Assembly (NCBI GenBank): GCA_900550175.1
Contig: URQX01000032.1
Location: 1 to 14,633, forward strand
From: an uncultured Veillonella sp.
GTDB taxonomy: Bacteria > Bacillota > Negativicutes > Veillonellales > Veillonellaceae
Length of the DNA stretch: 14,633 nt
Direction of reading: 5' to 3'
Under the pieces are notes generated by a model, which was given only the letters and a program-made list of their open reading frames with translations, had not been told where the DNA came from and did no database searches. Positions 13,263 through 14,633 of the stretch are shown here, one piece after another. The stretch's first letter is position 1. Every line of letters starts with the position of its first letter. The translations under genes and the position numbers were made by a program.

Positions 13263-14519
13263 ATGAATACAAAAACAGTTCCGTTTACAGCTGAACAATT
13301 AGAAAATATTATTGCCCAATATCCAACACCATTTCATATTTATGATGAAGAAGGTATCATTGAAAATATGAAATCTTTCATCGATGCATTTTCTTGGAAT
13401 AAAGGGTTCAAACAATATTTTGCTGTGAAAGCGACTCCAAATCCATATATTATGCGTGTATTGCAAAAACTTGGCGTTGGTGCAGATTGCTCTTCCTTAG
13501 CAGAGTTGATTCTATGCGAAAAAGTGGGCATTATAGGTCATGATATTATGTTCACATCTAATGACACACCATATGTGGAATATAAAAAAGCATTAGAAAT
13601 GGGTGCTATTATCAACTTAGATGATATTACTCATATTGAATATTTAGAAAAAAATCATGGTTCTTTGCCTGATACGTTCTGCGTTCGTTATAACCCAGGC
13701 TCCTTAAAAGAAGGTGGCAATACAATTATTGGCCTTCCTGAAGAAGCTAAATACGGTATGACTCGTGAACAAATTTTTGAAGCCTACAAACAACTACAAG
13801 CAAAAGGTGTAAAACACTTTGGTATCCATACAATGGTTGTTTCTAATGAACTTGATATCGATGGCTTAGTTGGCACTGCTGAACTTTGCTTCAATCTTGC
13901 TGTAGATATTAAAAATGAACTTGGCATCAATATTGAGTTTATCGATCTTGGTGGTGGCGTAGGTGTTGCTTATAAACCAGAACAAACACCTGTAGATTTC
14001 AAAGCGCTTAGCAAGGGTGTAGAAGAGGCTTACAATAGAATTCTCGTAGCTAACGGTCTTGGTGATGTAGCATTAGCTTATGAATGTGGTCGTATGGTTA
14101 CAGGTCCATTTGGTTACCTAGTTTCTACAGCAATTCATAAAAAAGATATTTATCGTCATTATATTGGTCTTGATTCTTGTATGGCAAATCTTATGCGACC
14201 AGCGTTATATGGTTCTTATCACCATATTACTGTTATGGGGAAAGAGAATGCGCCTAAGGACCATGTATACGATGTAACAGGTTCTTTATGTGAAAATAAT
14301 GATAAGTTCGCTATTCAACGTGAGTTGCCAAAAATTGATATTGGCGATCGTATCATCATTCACGATGCTGGTGCACATGGTCACTCCATGGGCTTTAACT
14401 ATAACGGTAAATTGCGTTCCGCTGAGTTGTTATTACATAAAGATGGCTCTGTAACACAAATTCGTCGTGCTGAAACCTATGATGATTTGTTCGGCACTCT
14501 CGATTTTTCTAGCCTATAA
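13263..14519 (+). CDS. lysA: PLP-dependent decarboxylase of the diaminopimelate decarboxylase (LysA) family
   Basis: This 418-aa fold-III PLP enzyme probably decarboxylates meso-diaminopimelate to L-lysine, the last step of lysine synthesis. The alanine-racemase-like barrel (about 20-290) has the PLP lysine K56 in YFAVKATPNP, the phosphate-binding DLGGGVG (228-234) and ECGR at 274-277, where EPGR is usual. The C-terminal beta domain carries the catalytic cysteine motif GSLCENNDKFA (340-350; CES-D is usual) and the PLP-contacting Y380 in NYNGKLRSAELLL. Where classical enzymes have GxHxHxGS, this one reads GIHTMVVS (187-194), so the PLP-stacking histidine is replaced by M191. From memory, similar LysA-annotated proteins occur in clostridia, so this looks like a recognised subfamily and not a damaged gene. 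Lysine or ornithine decarboxylase activity is a weaker alternative. Chosen start: ATG after GAGGT. Confidence 0.82.
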   Translation: MNTKTVPFTAEQLENIIAQYPTPFHIYDEEGIIENMKSFIDAFSWNKGFKQYFAVKATPNPYIMRVLQKLGVGADCSSLAELILCEKVGIIGHDIMFTSNDTPYVEYKKALEMGAIINLDDITHIEYLEKNHGSLPDTFCVRYNPGSLKEGGNTIIGLPEEAKYGMTREQIFEAYKQLQAKGVKHFGIHTMVVSNELDIDGLVGTAELCFNLAVDIKNELGINIEFIDLGGGVGVAYKPEQTPVDFKALSKGVEEAYNRILVANGLGDVALAYECGRMVTGPFGYLVSTAIHKKDIYRHYIGLDSCMANLMRPALYGSYHHITVMGKENAPKDHVYDVTGSLCENNDKFAIQRELPKIDIGDRIIIHDAGAHGHSMGFNYNGKLRSAELLLHKDGSVTQIRRAETYDDLFGTLDFSSL

Positions 14520-14633
14520 TTCAATATTGAGAATCAAATAGGATGAGAATGAATATTATTAAAATTCTATCAATATAAGTAATATATGATATTCTTTTAA
14601 TTCCTGTATATTTTAGTAGGAATATCTTGCTAT
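14520..14633. other. Trailing non-coding region after lysA
   Basis: The last 114 bp are AT-rich and contain no supported gene. TGAGAAT occurs twice, 16 bp apart (14528-14534, 14544-14550), the second in a faintly Fur-box-like context. A weak hairpin, ATTCCT / AGGAAT (14600-14605 with 14618-14623), lacks a T-tract. No clear lysA terminator is seen before the window ends. Confidence 0.4.

Overview
The window is an AT-rich stretch of bacterial chromosome with every gene on the + strand. It looks like core genome and not an accessory island. The mix of an AMIN/Amidase_3 cell-wall amidase, a GerMN lipoprotein, an HPK11-type histidine kinase with an ANTAR response regulator, a CIRCE-controlled groESL operon and a clostridial-style LysA-like decarboxylase fits a low-GC Firmicute. 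My best guess is a Negativicute such as Veillonella. That is inference from protein style and base composition, not from a marker gene. I see no rRNA, tRNA, CRISPR array, insertion sequence or phage gene.

Layout. (1) 18-2536: nnr, a bifunctional NAD(P)HX repair enzyme, followed 2 bp later by a ComEC-like metallo-beta-lactamase-fold lipoprotein. An AT-rich hairpin follows. (2) 2537-2781: a 245-bp leader with two consecutive inverted-repeat structures. (3) 2782-4443: a secreted N-acetylmuramoyl-L-alanine amidase and a GerMN lipoprotein, closed by a terminator that is a perfect 34-bp palindrome. (4) 4500-10242: a promoter, then thiL-tsaE-tsaB-rimI-tsaD-histidine kinase-ANTAR regulator, all overlapping or within a few bases, ended by one strong terminator. 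This reads as a single operon. (5) 10293-12507: promoter, perfect CIRCE operator, groES, an unusually long 113-bp spacer, groEL and a terminator. (6) 12508-13243: a regulatory region with a 9-bp triple repeat, palindromes and two tandem promoters, then a DoxX-family membrane protein and a terminator. (7) 13263-14519: a PLP fold-III decarboxylase (LysA-like), then 114 bp with only weak signals.

How the genes relate. TsaB, TsaD and TsaE are three of the four core bacterial factors for N6-threonylcarbamoyladenosine (t6A) at tRNA position 37 (TsaC is not here), and RimI is their usual neighbour. The same apparent transcript carries a two-component system whose output domain binds RNA, so tRNA modification and a putative antitermination system may be co-expressed. 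Nnr repairs damaged NAD(P)H, GroESL handles protein damage, and the amidase, the GerMN lipoprotein and LysA concern the cell envelope.

Several apparent open reading frames extend upstream of the best start. Shine-Dalgarno placement moves the starts of nnr (18), the amidase (TTG 2782), thiL (4558), the histidine kinase (GTG 8244) and the lysA-like gene (13263). I did not find a convincing undescribed multi-gene system. The best leads are the amidase leader, the t6A-ANTAR linkage, the doxX control region and the atypical active-site motifs of the LysA-like protein.
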